A stretch of DNA of 64,000 bases, from contig PLUE01000020.1 in the NCBI GenBank assembly GCA_003164785.1, forward strand, positions 82,673 through 146,672. Direction: 5' to 3'. Source of the stretch: Gammaproteobacteria bacterium. GTDB taxonomy: Bacteria > Pseudomonadota > Gammaproteobacteria > Steroidobacterales > Steroidobacteraceae. Made by a program: the position numbers and the translations under genes. Shown in pieces: positions 7,289-16,328 of this stretch. Position 1 is the first letter of the stretch, and every line of letters starts with the position of its first letter. The notes under the pieces were generated by a model, which was given only the letters and a program-made list of their open reading frames with translations, was not told the DNA's origin and did no database searches.

Positions 7289-9220
7289 ATGCCTACCGTA
7301 CGCCTCGATAAAGTCTCCTTGAGCTTTGGTCTCAAGCCCCTCCTGGACAATGCCAGCCTGCAAATCCGCCGCGGCGACCGCACCTGCTTGATCGGTCGCA
7401 ACGGCGAGGGCAAGTCCTCGCTCATGCAGCTCATCACGCGCGGCATCACGCCGGACCACGGCGAGGTGTGGGTGCGGCCGGGCGCCAAGGTGGCGACGCT
7501 GGCGCAAGAGGTCTCCCCGTCGAGCGAAACCACCGTGCTCGACATCGTGATGGGAGGCGTGCACTCGGCCGGGCTCGATGGCGATTGGGAGGCGGAGCTG
7601 CAGGTCGATCAGGTGATCTCCCGCCTCGGCCTGGACCGCGATGCGCTCATGAGCGCGTTGTCCGGCGGATGGCGCCGGCGCGTGATGCTGGGCCGGGCGC
7701 TCGTATCGGCGCCGGACCTCCTGCTGCTCGATGAGCCCACCAATCATCTCGACATCGAGGCCATCACCTGGCTCGAAGACATGATGCTCGAATACGAGGG
7801 CGCACTGCTGTTCATCAGCCACGATCGCGCCTTCGTGCGGCGTCTCGCCACGAACATCGTCGAACTCGACCGCGGGCAGCTCCGCGGTTGGCCCGGCACC
7901 TTCGACAATTACCTGATGCTCAAGAAAGCGTCCCTCGAGGACGAGGCCAAGCACGCGGCGCTCTTCGACAAGAAGCTGGCGCAGGAAGAAGTATGGATCC
8001 GCAAGGGCGTGCAGGCACGCCGTACGCGCAACGAGGGGCGCGTCCGCGCGCTCAAGGAGCTGCGTATCCAACGCAGTGACCGGCGCGAGCGCGTCGGCAT
8101 GGGCGACGTGCGCGTTCAGGAGGCCGCTGCCTCGGGTAAGCTGGTGTTCGAGGCGCAGAACGTGACCCAGACGTTCGGTGACCGCACGATCATCAGTGAT
8201 TTCTCCGCACGCATCATCCGCGGCGATCGCATCGGCATCATCGGGCCGAACGGCGCCGGGAAATCCACGCTCATCAAACTGTTGGTGGGCGAACTGGAGC
8301 CGACGTCGGGTACGGTTCGCCGCGGCACCTCGCTTCAGGCCGCCTATTTCGATCAGCAGCGCGACCAGCTGGACGTCAACGCGTCCATCATGGACAACGT
8401 CACGGGCGGCAGCGGCGAGACCATCACCATCGACGGACAGGCGCGTCACGTGTCGAGCTATCTGCGGGATTTTCTGTTCCCGCCGGAACGCTTGCACGCG
8501 CCGATCAGCATGCTGTCGGGTGGTGAACGCAATCGTCTGTTGCTGGCCCGCTTGTTCGCCAAACCGAGCAATCTGCTGGTGATGGACGAGCCCACCAACG
8601 ATCTCGACGCGGAGACGCTGGAACTGCTTGAGGAAATGGTCGCGAACTATTCCGGAACCTTGTTGCTGGTGAGCCATGACCGCGCCTTCATCGACAACGT
8701 CGTGACCAGCACGCTGGTGTTCGAGGGAGAGGGTCGGCTCAACGAATATGTGGGCGGCTACACCGATTGGTTGCGGCAACGGCGCGCGGGCGCCGCGAGC
8801 GCGAAGTCGGGCGCCAAACCGAGTGACAAGAGGGCGGGCTCCCGCACGGCGGCCGCTCTTGCGCCGGCGCCCGCGCGCGCCGCCGCCCCGGTGCCGGGCG
8901 CCCCTAGGCCGGGCGCCCCTAAGCCGGGCGCCCCTAAGCCGGGCGCCCCTAAGCCGGGCGCCCCTGTGGCGGGTTCCCCTACGCCGGGTGCTGCCAAGCC
9001 GCGCAAGCTGTCGTACAAGGATCAGCGTGAGCTCGACGGGATGCCTGAGCTCATTCAGCGTCTCGAGGGCGAGCAGGGCGAGTTGATCGCGAAGATCGCC
9101 GATCCGGCCCTGTTTCGACGCAGTCCCGCGGACGCCACCGCGGCCGCGCAGCGTCTACAAGCCGTCGAGAAAGAGCTCGAGGTCGCGTTCGCGCGGTGGG
9201 AGGCGCTGGAAGCGCCTTAG
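7289..9220 (+). CDS. uup: ABC-F family ATPase Uup
   Basis: ABC-F proteins are soluble twin-ATPase proteins that act on ribosomes; Uup has also been linked to transposon excision and structured DNA. Domain 1 has Walker A GRNGEGKSS (about residue 35), signature LSGGWRRRV and Walker B LLLLDEPTNHLD. Domain 2 has GPNGAGKST, LSGGERNRL and LLVMDEPTNDLD. The C-terminus (about 570-643) is the charged coiled coil typical of Uup. Between domain 2 and the coiled coil lies an unusual Ala/Pro/Gly linker with tandem PGAPK repeats (see the repeat entry). There are no membrane segments. The stop overlaps the end of a convergent small gene by four bases. Confidence 0.9.
   Translation: MPTVRLDKVSLSFGLKPLLDNASLQIRRGDRTCLIGRNGEGKSSLMQLITRGITPDHGEVWVRPGAKVATLAQEVSPSSETTVLDIVMGGVHSAGLDGDWEAELQVDQVISRLGLDRDALMSALSGGWRRRVMLGRALVSAPDLLLLDEPTNHLDIEAITWLEDMMLEYEGALLFISHDRAFVRRLATNIVELDRGQLRGWPGTFDNYLMLKKASLEDEAKHAALFDKKLAQEEVWIRKGVQARRTRNEGRVRALKELRIQRSDRRERVGMGDVRVQEAAASGKLVFEAQNVTQTFGDRTIISDFSARIIRGDRIGIIGPNGAGKSTLIKLLVGELEPTSGTVRRGTSLQAAYFDQQRDQLDVNASIMDNVTGGSGETITIDGQARHVSSYLRDFLFPPERLHAPISMLSGGERNRLLLARLFAKPSNLLVMDEPTNDLDAETLELLEEMVANYSGTLLLVSHDRAFIDNVVTSTLVFEGEGRLNEYVGGYTDWLRQRRAGAASAKSGAKPSDKRAGSRTAAALAPAPARAAAPVPGAPRPGAPKPGAPKPGAPKPGAPVAGSPTPGAAKPRKLSYKDQRELDGMPELIQRLEGEQGELIAKIADPALFRRSPADATAAAQRLQAVEKELEVAFARWEALEAP
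8894..8998 (+). repeat. 15-bp tandem repeat inside uup linker
   Basis: Seven consecutive 15-base units with core ccgggcgcccctaag are visible. The first five (8894-8968) are nearly identical and the last two are degenerate. They encode PGAPK-type pentapeptides in the linker before the coiled coil. The reading frame is preserved because each unit is five codons, so copy-number changes would alter linker length without frameshift. Confidence 0.85.
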
Positions 9221-9615
9221 CGTCGGGAGCGTCCTCGTCCCATCAGGTCGCCGGGGTTGGGCAGGGCGCCGCCGGCCCCATCGGGAATGACCAGGGAAGA
9301 GGCCTGCTCGCGGCGCATTTCCTGCAATTCCCGCATCGTTTGTTGTACCGCGTGGTCGGCGGCATCGCCGAAGTTGGCGATCGCGCCGTCGAGGGTGGAA
9401 GAATCGAGTTCAAAGCTGATCGGAACCGCGCCCATGGGCGTCATGACCTGAGCTTGGCCGACGAAAATGACCGGGCGCGCGGCATCGGGCGAACCGTCGC
9501 CGGTCACCGGCGTCAGCCGGCGAATCGTGCCGACGCGCCGATCCGTAAACGTTTCTTCGCGATAAATCTGCGTGGGGTCCATGGCTGCCTGGCGGCCATC
9601 GTTGCCGGAACTCAT
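9217..9615 (-). CDS. Conserved protein of unknown function
   Basis: The product has 132 residues, probably cytoplasmic, with no signal peptide or membrane segment. The N-terminal part, YREETFTDRRVGTIRRLTPV, looks like a conserved block. The middle reads QVMTPMGAVPISFEL and the C-terminal half is helical (MRELQEMRREQ) with a disordered Gly/Arg tail. I do not recognise a function. ATG 9615 was chosen over the upstream start at 9795, because the intervening 60 residues look like non-coding translation and would run into the mprF leader region. It is divergent from mprF with 124 bases between. Confidence 0.6.
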   Translation of the reverse strand: MSSGNDGRQAAMDPTQIYREETFTDRRVGTIRRLTPVTGDGSPDAARPVIFVGQAQVMTPMGAVPISFELDSSTLDGAIANFGDAADHAVQQTMRELQEMRREQASSLVIPDGAGGALPNPGDLMGRGRSRR

Positions 9616-9739
9616 GAGTGGGTCACCGTGTTGTTGACTATGTGGACGTATCTTAAGCTTAAACTGGGCGATTTCCGACTGGAAGTGGGTCGGCACTGTC
9701 TTCGCACCCGAGTACCGGGCGCCTGATACGATACGTGGC

Positions 9740-12304
9740 TTGACTCTTCCACACACAATTCGCCGGGTCCCCGCGTGGACGACGCTGCTTGGCATCGCGC
9801 TGTTCTGTCTGGCGTTGTTCTGGCTGCATCACGTGCTGTCGCAATACCGCTGGCAGGACATCCTGGCGCACGTGCATGCCATCCCGCCTTCGCGGTTGCT
9901 GGCGGCCGTCCTGCTGTCCGCCGGCGGTTACGGATGTCTGACGTTGTACGACGCGCTCGGCCTGCGATTCGCCGGCGCCCGCGTGACGTATCCGCGTCTG
10001 GCGCTGGTCTCGTTCATGGGTTATGCGATCGGCCACAACGTCGGCCTGAATACCTTGAGCGGTGGCGCCATCCGATATCGGGCCTATTCGCCATTGGGAT
10101 TGACCGCGAAGCAGATCGGGACGGTGGTCGCCTTCGGCACCCTGACCTTCGTCCTCGGCACGGCGTTGCTTCTGGGCCTCTCATTGCTGTCCCAGGCTCG
10201 CTTGTCGGGTTCGGTCCTACATATCAATCCCTGGTTCGTCGTCCTGGTGGGATGCCTGCTGCTGGGGTTGGTCGGCGCCTATCTATGGCTCGCCTGCTCG
10301 CGGCATGAAGCGCTGCGCTATCGACGGCTCGTGATTCCCGTGCCCAGCGCGCGCATCGCGTTCGCCCAGGTCGCGGTCGGGTGTTCCGACCTGCTGTGCG
10401 CGGCGGGCGTGCTGTACGTGCTGTTGCCGCCGCAGGCGGCCATCGGTTACGCAGCGTTCGCAGGTCTTTATCTCATCGCCATCACGGCCGGTGTCATCAG
10501 CAATGTCCCGGGCGGCGTCGGCGTGTTCGAGTCGGTGCTGTTGTTGATCTTTCGTTCGGTGCCGCCCGATCATTTGCTGGGTGCGTTGCTGGCCTACCGG
10601 ATCATTTATTATTTCGTGCCCTTCGGGTTTGCATTGGCGCTGCTGGGCGGACACGAGGTCTGGGTGCACCGTGGGCCGATGGTGCGGTTGGGCCGATTGG
10701 GGCGCAGTTGGCTGACCGCCGTGACCCCGCAGGCCAGTGCGATCGCCGTGTTCGGCGCGGGCGCCGTGTTGCTGTTCTCGGGCGCCACGCCAGGTATAGG
10801 CAATCGCCTGGACTGGCTGCGGCATTTCGTGCCGTTGCCCATCCTGGAGCTATCCCATCTGCTGGGCAGCGCGGTCGGTGTAGGCCTGCTGGTGCTGGCA
10901 AACGGCCTGTACCGCCGGCTCGACGCCGCATGGTGGCTGACCATGTGGTTGCTGTGCGCCGGCGTATTGCTGTCGCTGCTGAAAGGTTTCGATTTCGAAG
11001 AGGCCACCGTCCTGGGCGCCGTGGCCGTCCTGCTCGTGTCCGCGCGCGCGCGCTTTCGGCGGCGGGCATCGCTGATCGAGCAACGCTTCTCCGGACCCTG
11101 GATCATCGCCGTGCTGCTGGTGCTCGGCGTCGCGGTGTGGCTGGTCCTGTTCGCCTACCGGCACGTTCCGTACGAAAAGGATTTGTGGTGGGAGTTCGCC
11201 TTCGAGGCGGACGCGCCGCGCAGTCTGCGTGCCTTGCTGCTGGCCGCCATGATTGCCGCCGCCTACGGCATGTGGCGGCTGCTGCGGCCGTCCAAGCCCG
11301 CAATGTCGTCGCCCACCACCGACGAACTGGAGCAGGCGGAGGTGTTGATCGCGAACGGACACGATTCGAACGCGAATCTGGCGTTGCTCGGCGACAAACA
11401 TCTCATGTTCAACGCCGACCGAACGGCCTTCATCATGTACCAAGCCTCGGGCGGCAGCTGGGTTTGCATGGGCGATCCCGTGGGGCCCGCCGTGTTGTGC
11501 GAGCCGCTGGCATGGGATTTCATCGAAGCGTGCGATGGCATGGCGGTATCGCCGGTGTTTTATCAGGTGGCGCCCGACAACTTGTCGTTGTACATCGATC
11601 TGGGCCTGACCTTGAGCAAACTCGGCGAGGAGGCGCGCGTGCCGCTCCGCGTGTTCTCCCTCGACGGTGCCAGCCGCGCGGATCTGCGGCAGATGCATCG
11701 CCGCGCGGCGCGCGACGGCGCGGAATTCGAGGTCGTCCCGCGCAGTCGCGTGCCGGCGATCCTGCCGGATCTGCGCGCGGTGTCCGATTCCTGGCTGGCC
11801 GAGAAGCAGGCCGGCGAGAAGCGTTTTTCGCTGGGATATTTCGACGAGCGATACCTGTCGCATTTCGACTGTGCGGTGGTGCGCCGCGGCGGCCTGATCG
11901 TCGCATTCGCGAATCTGTGGCGCGCCGGAGTCGACATGGAACTGTCAGTGGATCTCATGCGCTACAGCGAGGCGGCGCCCAAAGGCGTCATCGACTACAT
12001 GCTGGTCGAGGCCATGCTGTGGGGCAAGGCGCAGACGTACCAGTGGTTTAACCTCGGGATGGCGCCGCTTTCGGGACTGGAAGAGCACGCGCTGGCGCCT
12101 ACCTGGCACAAATTGGGTCGCATGGTGCAGCGTTATGGTGAAACGTTTTATCACTTCGAAGGTCTGCGTAAGTACAAGGAGAAGTTCCTGCCTGTTTGGC
12201 GGCCTCGCTATCTGGCCGCACCAGGCAGATTCGGCGTTGCCGGCGCACTCCTCGACGTGACCTCCCTCATCTCCGGTGGTGTCGGCAAGGTTTTGAAGAA
12301 ATAG
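9740..12304 (+). CDS. mprF: Bifunctional phosphatidylglycerol aminoacyltransferase/flippase MprF
   Basis: MprF transfers Lys or Ala from aminoacyl-tRNA to phosphatidylglycerol and flips the product outward, lowering negative surface charge and susceptibility to cationic peptides. The 854-residue protein has a long N-terminal membrane part (about residues 1-510), with GHNVGLNTLSGGAIRYR and ISNVPGGVGVFESV typical of the flippase domain. A soluble DUF2156 synthase domain of the GNAT fold follows from about 530, including SWVCMGDPVG and FNLGMAPLSGL. The start used is TTG 9740. The acvB-like gene follows after 21 bases, which matches the PA0920-PA0919 type arrangement in Pseudomonas and lpiA-acvB in rhizobia. 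Lys versus Ala specificity cannot be read here. Confidence 0.9.
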   Translation: MTLPHTIRRVPAWTTLLGIALFCLALFWLHHVLSQYRWQDILAHVHAIPPSRLLAAVLLSAGGYGCLTLYDALGLRFAGARVTYPRLALVSFMGYAIGHNVGLNTLSGGAIRYRAYSPLGLTAKQIGTVVAFGTLTFVLGTALLLGLSLLSQARLSGSVLHINPWFVVLVGCLLLGLVGAYLWLACSRHEALRYRRLVIPVPSARIAFAQVAVGCSDLLCAAGVLYVLLPPQAAIGYAAFAGLYLIAITAGVISNVPGGVGVFESVLLLIFRSVPPDHLLGALLAYRIIYYFVPFGFALALLGGHEVWVHRGPMVRLGRLGRSWLTAVTPQASAIAVFGAGAVLLFSGATPGIGNRLDWLRHFVPLPILELSHLLGSAVGVGLLVLANGLYRRLDAAWWLTMWLLCAGVLLSLLKGFDFEEATVLGAVAVLLVSARARFRRRASLIEQRFSGPWIIAVLLVLGVAVWLVLFAYRHVPYEKDLWWEFAFEADAPRSLRALLLAAMIAAAYGMWRLLRPSKPAMSSPTTDELEQAEVLIANGHDSNANLALLGDKHLMFNADRTAFIMYQASGGSWVCMGDPVGPAVLCEPLAWDFIEACDGMAVSPVFYQVAPDNLSLYIDLGLTLSKLGEEARVPLRVFSLDGASRADLRQMHRRAARDGAEFEVVPRSRVPAILPDLRAVSDSWLAEKQAGEKRFSLGYFDERYLSHFDCAVVRRGGLIVAFANLWRAGVDMELSVDLMRYSEAAPKGVIDYMLVEAMLWGKAQTYQWFNLGMAPLSGLEEHALAPTWHKLGRMVQRYGETFYHFEGLRKYKEKFLPVWRPRYLAAPGRFGVAGALLDVTSLISGGVGKVLKK

Positions 12305-12325
12305 TCTTGCACCCAAGGAGGCGCG

Positions 12326-13795
12326 ATGAGAGGAGCTGCAATCCGGTGCCGCGGCGAGCTGGCTCGTCGCCTGCTCATGACCGGTCTCTCGTCACTGACG
12401 CTCGCCGGGTGTTGGCAGGCGCCGCTGCGTGCGGCGCCCTCGTTCGCTGCGGTCGTGCCGGCCCGCGATCCCGCCGAACCATTCAACTACGATCGATTCG
12501 GCACCCTCAGCGTGTACCGCAGCCATGGCCATCCCCGCGATGTCGTGCTGTTGGTGTCGGGCGACGCCGGCTGGGATGCGCGAGCCGCATCGCTCGCGCA
12601 ACGATTGGCGGACAAGGGTGCCATGGTCGTGGGGATCGACGTTCGAACCTACCGGGATGCGCTCGAGAAGGCAGGCGAAGCCTGCGTCTCGCCGGCGTCC
12701 GATTTCGAAAACCTCAGCCACTATGTTCAATCGAAGCTGGCCCTGAAAAAATATTTTCCGCCCATCTTGGTGGGCTATGGGACAGGCGCCAATCTTGTCT
12801 ATGCGACTTTGCGTGAAGCACCCGGAGGGCTGTTCAAGGGGGCGCTGAGCGTCGGCTTTTGCGCCGATACTTCGCTGCGCAAGCCCGTGTGCGAGGGGCC
12901 CGACAAGATCGCCGGCAAGTGGATAGCGTTGCAGGGCGCGATGGACACGTCCTGTCCCGTGGCAGCCGTGCAAAAGTTTGCCAGGACTGTTCCCGGCAGT
13001 GAAGTCGTGGTGCTGCCGCGCATGACGGGTGATCTCTCCACCGATGAAAGCTGGCTGCCGAAATTCGACGCCGAATATGCGCGGTTGGCCGCCACTCGCC
13101 TGGAGGCCAAGGCGGCGGTCCTGCCGGGTGCAGTCGCCGACCTGCCGCTGACGATCGTGCCGGCGGCGCCGGGCGGCAGCAGCGACTGGTTCGGTGTATT
13201 CCTCACCGGTGACGGCGGCTGGGTCGGCCTCGACAAGGGCGTGTCGATCGAATTGGCCAAGCACCACATTCCCATCGTGGGTTGGGATTCGCTCAAATAT
13301 TTCTGGTCGCGGCGCACGCCAGCCGGCGCATCGCATGATCTGGATCGCGTACTGCGGTACTACGCCCACGCCTGGGGCAAATCCCATGTGTTGTTGATCG
13401 GCTATTCTCAGGGCGCCGACACCATGCCCTTCATGGTGAACCGCCTGCCTCCCGCCACCCACGACATGGTGGGCTTTACGACGCTGCTGGGGATCAGCGA
13501 CAACGCGTTGTGGGAGTTTCACGTCGCCACGTGGTTGGGCAGTCCCGCAAAGGGAATACCGACCGCCCCTGAGCTTGCGCGCTGGAGTGGGTCGCCTTAC
13601 TTGTGCTTGTATGGGGAAAGCGACGGGGATGCGGCCTGCGCCGACATCACCGGCCATGATGGCACTTCGCTCAAGCTGTCCGGAGGACATCACTTCGGCG
13701 GTAGCTACGCGCACATCGCCGACGAAATATTGAGCCGACTGCCGACATCATCCTCGCGCGCGGCCAACCCGTCGACGGCATCCGACGGCCGATGA
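12326..13795 (+). CDS. AcvB/VirJ-family aminoacyl-phosphatidylglycerol hydrolase
   Basis: The 489-residue protein has two VirJ-type alpha/beta-hydrolase domains (about 55-240 and 255-475), as in AcvB. The second carries the nucleophile elbow GYSQGA and a late histidine (GGHHFGG). In the first the equivalent is GYGTGA, lacking the serine, so only the second is likely catalytic. The N-terminus has a lipoprotein-like signal, LTLAGC (around residues 24-29). AcvB and PA0919 hydrolyse lysyl- or alanyl-phosphatidylglycerol in the periplasm, reversing MprF. An excellent Shine-Dalgarno (AAGGAGG) precedes ATG 12326, and the gene probably shares an operon with mprF. Confidence 0.8.
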   Translation: MRGAAIRCRGELARRLLMTGLSSLTLAGCWQAPLRAAPSFAAVVPARDPAEPFNYDRFGTLSVYRSHGHPRDVVLLVSGDAGWDARAASLAQRLADKGAMVVGIDVRTYRDALEKAGEACVSPASDFENLSHYVQSKLALKKYFPPILVGYGTGANLVYATLREAPGGLFKGALSVGFCADTSLRKPVCEGPDKIAGKWIALQGAMDTSCPVAAVQKFARTVPGSEVVVLPRMTGDLSTDESWLPKFDAEYARLAATRLEAKAAVLPGAVADLPLTIVPAAPGGSSDWFGVFLTGDGGWVGLDKGVSIELAKHHIPIVGWDSLKYFWSRRTPAGASHDLDRVLRYYAHAWGKSHVLLIGYSQGADTMPFMVNRLPPATHDMVGFTTLLGISDNALWEFHVATWLGSPAKGIPTAPELARWSGSPYLCLYGESDGDAACADITGHDGTSLKLSGGHHFGGSYAHIADEILSRLPTSSSRAANPSTASDGR

Positions 13796-13806
13796 CCGGG
13801 CCATTC

Positions 13807-13830
13807 GCCGCCGCCTTATTTGGCGGCGGC
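13807..13830. terminator. Hairpin between convergent acvB-like and iclR genes
   Basis: A perfect 9-bp stem, GCCGCCGCC/GGCGGCGGC, has a 6-base loop TTATTT. It spans the stop codon of the IclR gene, 11 bases after the acvB-like stop. There is no clear U-tract on either side, so its role as a terminator is a moderate guess. Confidence 0.4.
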
Positions 13831-14667
13831 CTGCTTGGTGCTGAATTCTTCCTCGATCTTGGCAACCACTTCGCGCATCTTGGGCAGGAACTGCTCGATC
13901 GCTGTGCGCAGCGGCACCGCGGTCGCGGCAAAGCGGACCGAGATCGTCGCCAGCACCTGATCCTTGACGCGTACCGGAATCGCGAGACTCGTCTCCTCGG
14001 ACACGCGGCGGGCGCGCTGTGACATGCCGTAGCCTTGCGTGCGCGTTTCGTTCAAGATCCGCTCGACTTCGACGCGGCTGCGCACCAGACGATCTTCCGG
14101 CAGCGATGAGCGCGCCAGCGATTCGAGCAGCGCCTCGCGCTGCGCAGCGGTGCAGTAGGCAAGGTACGCGCGTCCCGCGGCCGTGGTGAGCATGGGCACA
14201 CGGATGCCCGCCCCGTACTGCTCCAAGGCGAGTGGGCTTTGCAGATCGGTGGTCTCACGAATCATCATTGCCGCACCCGAGGGAGTCGCAATCGCAATCG
14301 GCCAGACGATGGACGCGCACAGTGCAGCGAGATGCGGCTTTGCGATGTGCGCGATCATGGCTTCATCGTCGAAGCCGTCGGATAAACCGCGTACCATGAT
14401 CGTGGGGCGATAGCAATCGTCGTGGGCATCGCGTTCGACATAACCGGCGAGACGCAGGGTCTCGAGGATTCGATACGTGGTCGTGCGCGGCAATCCCACG
14501 GCGTTGGCCAAGGTGTTGATGGCGGCTCGCTCCAATCTGTTGAGTTCGGTCAGCACCTCCAACCCGCGATTCAGAGCTCGAATCGGACGCGTCGATTCAC
14601 GCGCTCCCTCATCATTGGCAGCTTCATGAGACGTCGACTCTACAGATGTGGATATATGAGCGTGCAT
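13816..14667 (-). CDS. IclR-family transcriptional regulator, MhpR-like
   Basis: The protein has 283 residues: an N-terminal winged helix (about 30-95; AINTLANAVGLPRTTTYRIL) and a C-terminal IclR effector domain (about 105-275). IRALNRGLEVL at the start of the HTH and the 'LALEQYGAGIRVPMLTTAAGRAYLAYC' region (residues about 160-190) resemble MhpR and related regulators of aromatic acid catabolism. ATG 14667 was chosen because GGAAGG lies six bases upstream; ATG 14682 is the alternative. No aromatic-degradation genes are adjacent, so its target is unknown. Upstream is a photolyase relic, which may have cost it its original neighbours. Confidence 0.8.
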   Translation of the reverse strand: MHAHISTSVESTSHEAANDEGARESTRPIRALNRGLEVLTELNRLERAAINTLANAVGLPRTTTYRILETLRLAGYVERDAHDDCYRPTIMVRGLSDGFDDEAMIAHIAKPHLAALCASIVWPIAIATPSGAAMMIRETTDLQSPLALEQYGAGIRVPMLTTAAGRAYLAYCTAAQREALLESLARSSLPEDRLVRSRVEVERILNETRTQGYGMSQRARRVSEETSLAIPVRVKDQVLATISVRFAATAVPLRTAIEQFLPKMREVVAKIEEEFSTKQAAAK

Positions 14668-14778
14668 GGAGGACCCTTCCATTGGATGTGTCCACGGATT
14701 GTACAATTTAATATCAGCCAAAACAGGTACATAGCACGTAGGCTTTTGCTGACGCGATCCGTTGCCAATGAGCAACAC

Positions 14779-15111
14779 TTAGTTGCGTTTGACCATCGAG
14801 TAGGCGGCCAGCGCGTCCCTTCGCGCCACGCTGTGGTCGACGAGGGGGTAAGGGTCGCCCCGGCCGAGGGTGACATGTGCCAGTTGTAGGACAGATGCCG
14901 GTGCCTCTCACGGTCGGTGGATCCAAGCATCGGGGAGGGCGGCGAGTTCGGGTACCCAGCGCCGGATGTACGCGCCGTCCGGATCGAACTTGCTGCCTTG
15001 CGTCCAATTGATCAGCAGATCCTTGATGAGGAACGAGGCCACGATCATGCGCACGCGGTTGTGCATCCCACCCGTGTTCCACAACTCGCGTAATCCCGTA
15101 ACTGTCGTCAT
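14779..15111 (-). pseudogene. Deoxyribodipyrimidine photolyase relic
   Basis: Read leftwards, one frame gives [20 protein letters not shown], the conserved C-terminal FAD-binding region of class I photolyases. It then jumps directly to [20 protein letters not shown], missing the intervening block that normally includes the DADLA motif. After WIHRP comes TGA (14908-14910) where a Trp codon is expected, and the same frame continues with HVTLGRGDPYPLVDHS to a terminal TAA at 14779-14781. All pieces are collinear in one frame, so the gene has an internal deletion plus a nonsense change. The N-terminal antenna domain is absent. It cannot be functional. Confidence 0.8.
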
Positions 15112-15223
15112 GGCCTGCAGGGAGGCCCATTCGGCCGCGCAGCGCAACCTAGCGGCATCGACGGCCCGATTTCGACTACAATTTGCGACCGTTTTTTGCC
15201 GAAACACAGGAATTGTGCCCACC

Positions 15224-16321
15224 ATGCCGGAAACTCCCGCAGTCACCGCTTCATCCGCCGCCCCGTCCGACGGCACGCCCGCCGATGTGGTCATCATCGG
15301 CGCCGGACCCGTCGGCCTCTTTCAGATCTTCGAACTCGGTCTCCTCGGGATCAGCGTGCACATCATTGATTCGCTGACGCAGGTCGGCGGCCAGTGCACC
15401 GAGCTGTATCCGGAGAAGCCCATCTACGATATTCCGGCGCTGCCGATCTGCGGCGCTCAAGAGTTGATCGACCGGCTGCTCGAGCAGACCAAGCCGTTCA
15501 ACGCGACGTACCATCTCGGCCAGGAAGTCACGGAAGTGAAGCAGCTGCCGGACGGGAAGTTTCTGGTCGTCACCGCGACCGGTACGCGTCTGCGAGCGGG
15601 CGCCGTGGTCATCGCGGGCGGCGTGGGGTCGTTCCAGCCGCGGCGACTCGCCCTGCCGGGCATCGAGGCGTTCGAGGGGACGAGCGTGCACTATCGCGTG
15701 AAGTCGGCGGCCGATTTTCACGGCCGCGATCTGGTGATCTGCGGCGGCGGAGATTCCGCACTGGATTGGACGGTGGCCCTGGCCGAGAAGGCACGCTCGT
15801 TGACCCTGGTGCATCGGCGGGCGGAGTTTCGCGCCGCGCCGGCCACGGTCGCGCGCATGCGCGCCCTGGTCGCGGAGGGCAAGATGGAGTTGGTCGAGGG
15901 AAGCGCGTTGGCGCTGCACACGGAGGAACACGCGGGCGCGCCTCGATTGAACGGGCTGGTGCTCCAGACCAACAACGGAAAAACGACGTTGCAGGTCAAG
16001 GCGGAGCAGGTGCTGGCGTTCTTCGGCTTGCATCCGAAACTGGGACCGATCGCCGAGTGGGGGCTCGAGCTGGAGAAGAAGGCGCTCAAGGTGGACACGG
16101 AAAAATTTCAGACCAGCATGCCGGGAATCTACGCCATCGGCGACATCAACACGTATCCGGGCAAGAAGAAATTGATCCTGAGCGGCTTTCACGAGGCAGC
16201 ACTCGCCGCATTCGCGATCCAACATCACTTGTTCCCGGAGAAGCGCCAGTTCCTGCAGTACACGACCACGAGCCCGATCATGCAGAAGCGCCTGGGCGTC
16301 TCGGGCGCCGAGACGCACTGA
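15224..16321 (+). CDS. Ferredoxin--NADP+ reductase, thioredoxin-reductase-like type (FNR2)
   Basis: The 365-residue flavoprotein resembles thioredoxin reductase but lacks the CxxC pair. FAD binding is by GAGPVGLF near residue 27 and NADPH binding by [13 protein letters not shown] near residue 175, and the C-terminal FAD motif is [23 protein letters not shown]. This combination defines type II ferredoxin/flavodoxin-NADP reductases. TQVGGQC near residue 65 is also typical. ATG 15224 was chosen because upstream codons in the same frame run through the photolyase relic on the other strand. tesB follows after 7 bases in the same direction. Confidence 0.85.
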   Translation: MPETPAVTASSAAPSDGTPADVVIIGAGPVGLFQIFELGLLGISVHIIDSLTQVGGQCTELYPEKPIYDIPALPICGAQELIDRLLEQTKPFNATYHLGQEVTEVKQLPDGKFLVVTATGTRLRAGAVVIAGGVGSFQPRRLALPGIEAFEGTSVHYRVKSAADFHGRDLVICGGGDSALDWTVALAEKARSLTLVHRRAEFRAAPATVARMRALVAEGKMELVEGSALALHTEEHAGAPRLNGLVLQTNNGKTTLQVKAEQVLAFFGLHPKLGPIAEWGLELEKKALKVDTEKFQTSMPGIYAIGDINTYPGKKKLILSGFHEAALAAFAIQHHLFPEKRQFLQYTTTSPIMQKRLGVSGAETH

Positions 16322-16328
16322 AGCCACG

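Noticed and set aside
7163..8779. 538-codon open frame antisense to uup
   Set aside because: The translation is His/Arg/Ala-biased without family motifs and is fully explained as the complement of a GC-rich ABC-F gene.
8894..8998. 15-bp repeats considered as a CRISPR array
   Set aside because: The units are directly adjacent without spacers and lie in the coding frame of uup.
12392..13714. 440-codon frame antisense to the acvB-like gene
   Set aside because: It is a compositional shadow; the plus strand encodes recognisable VirJ domains with a perfect Shine-Dalgarno.
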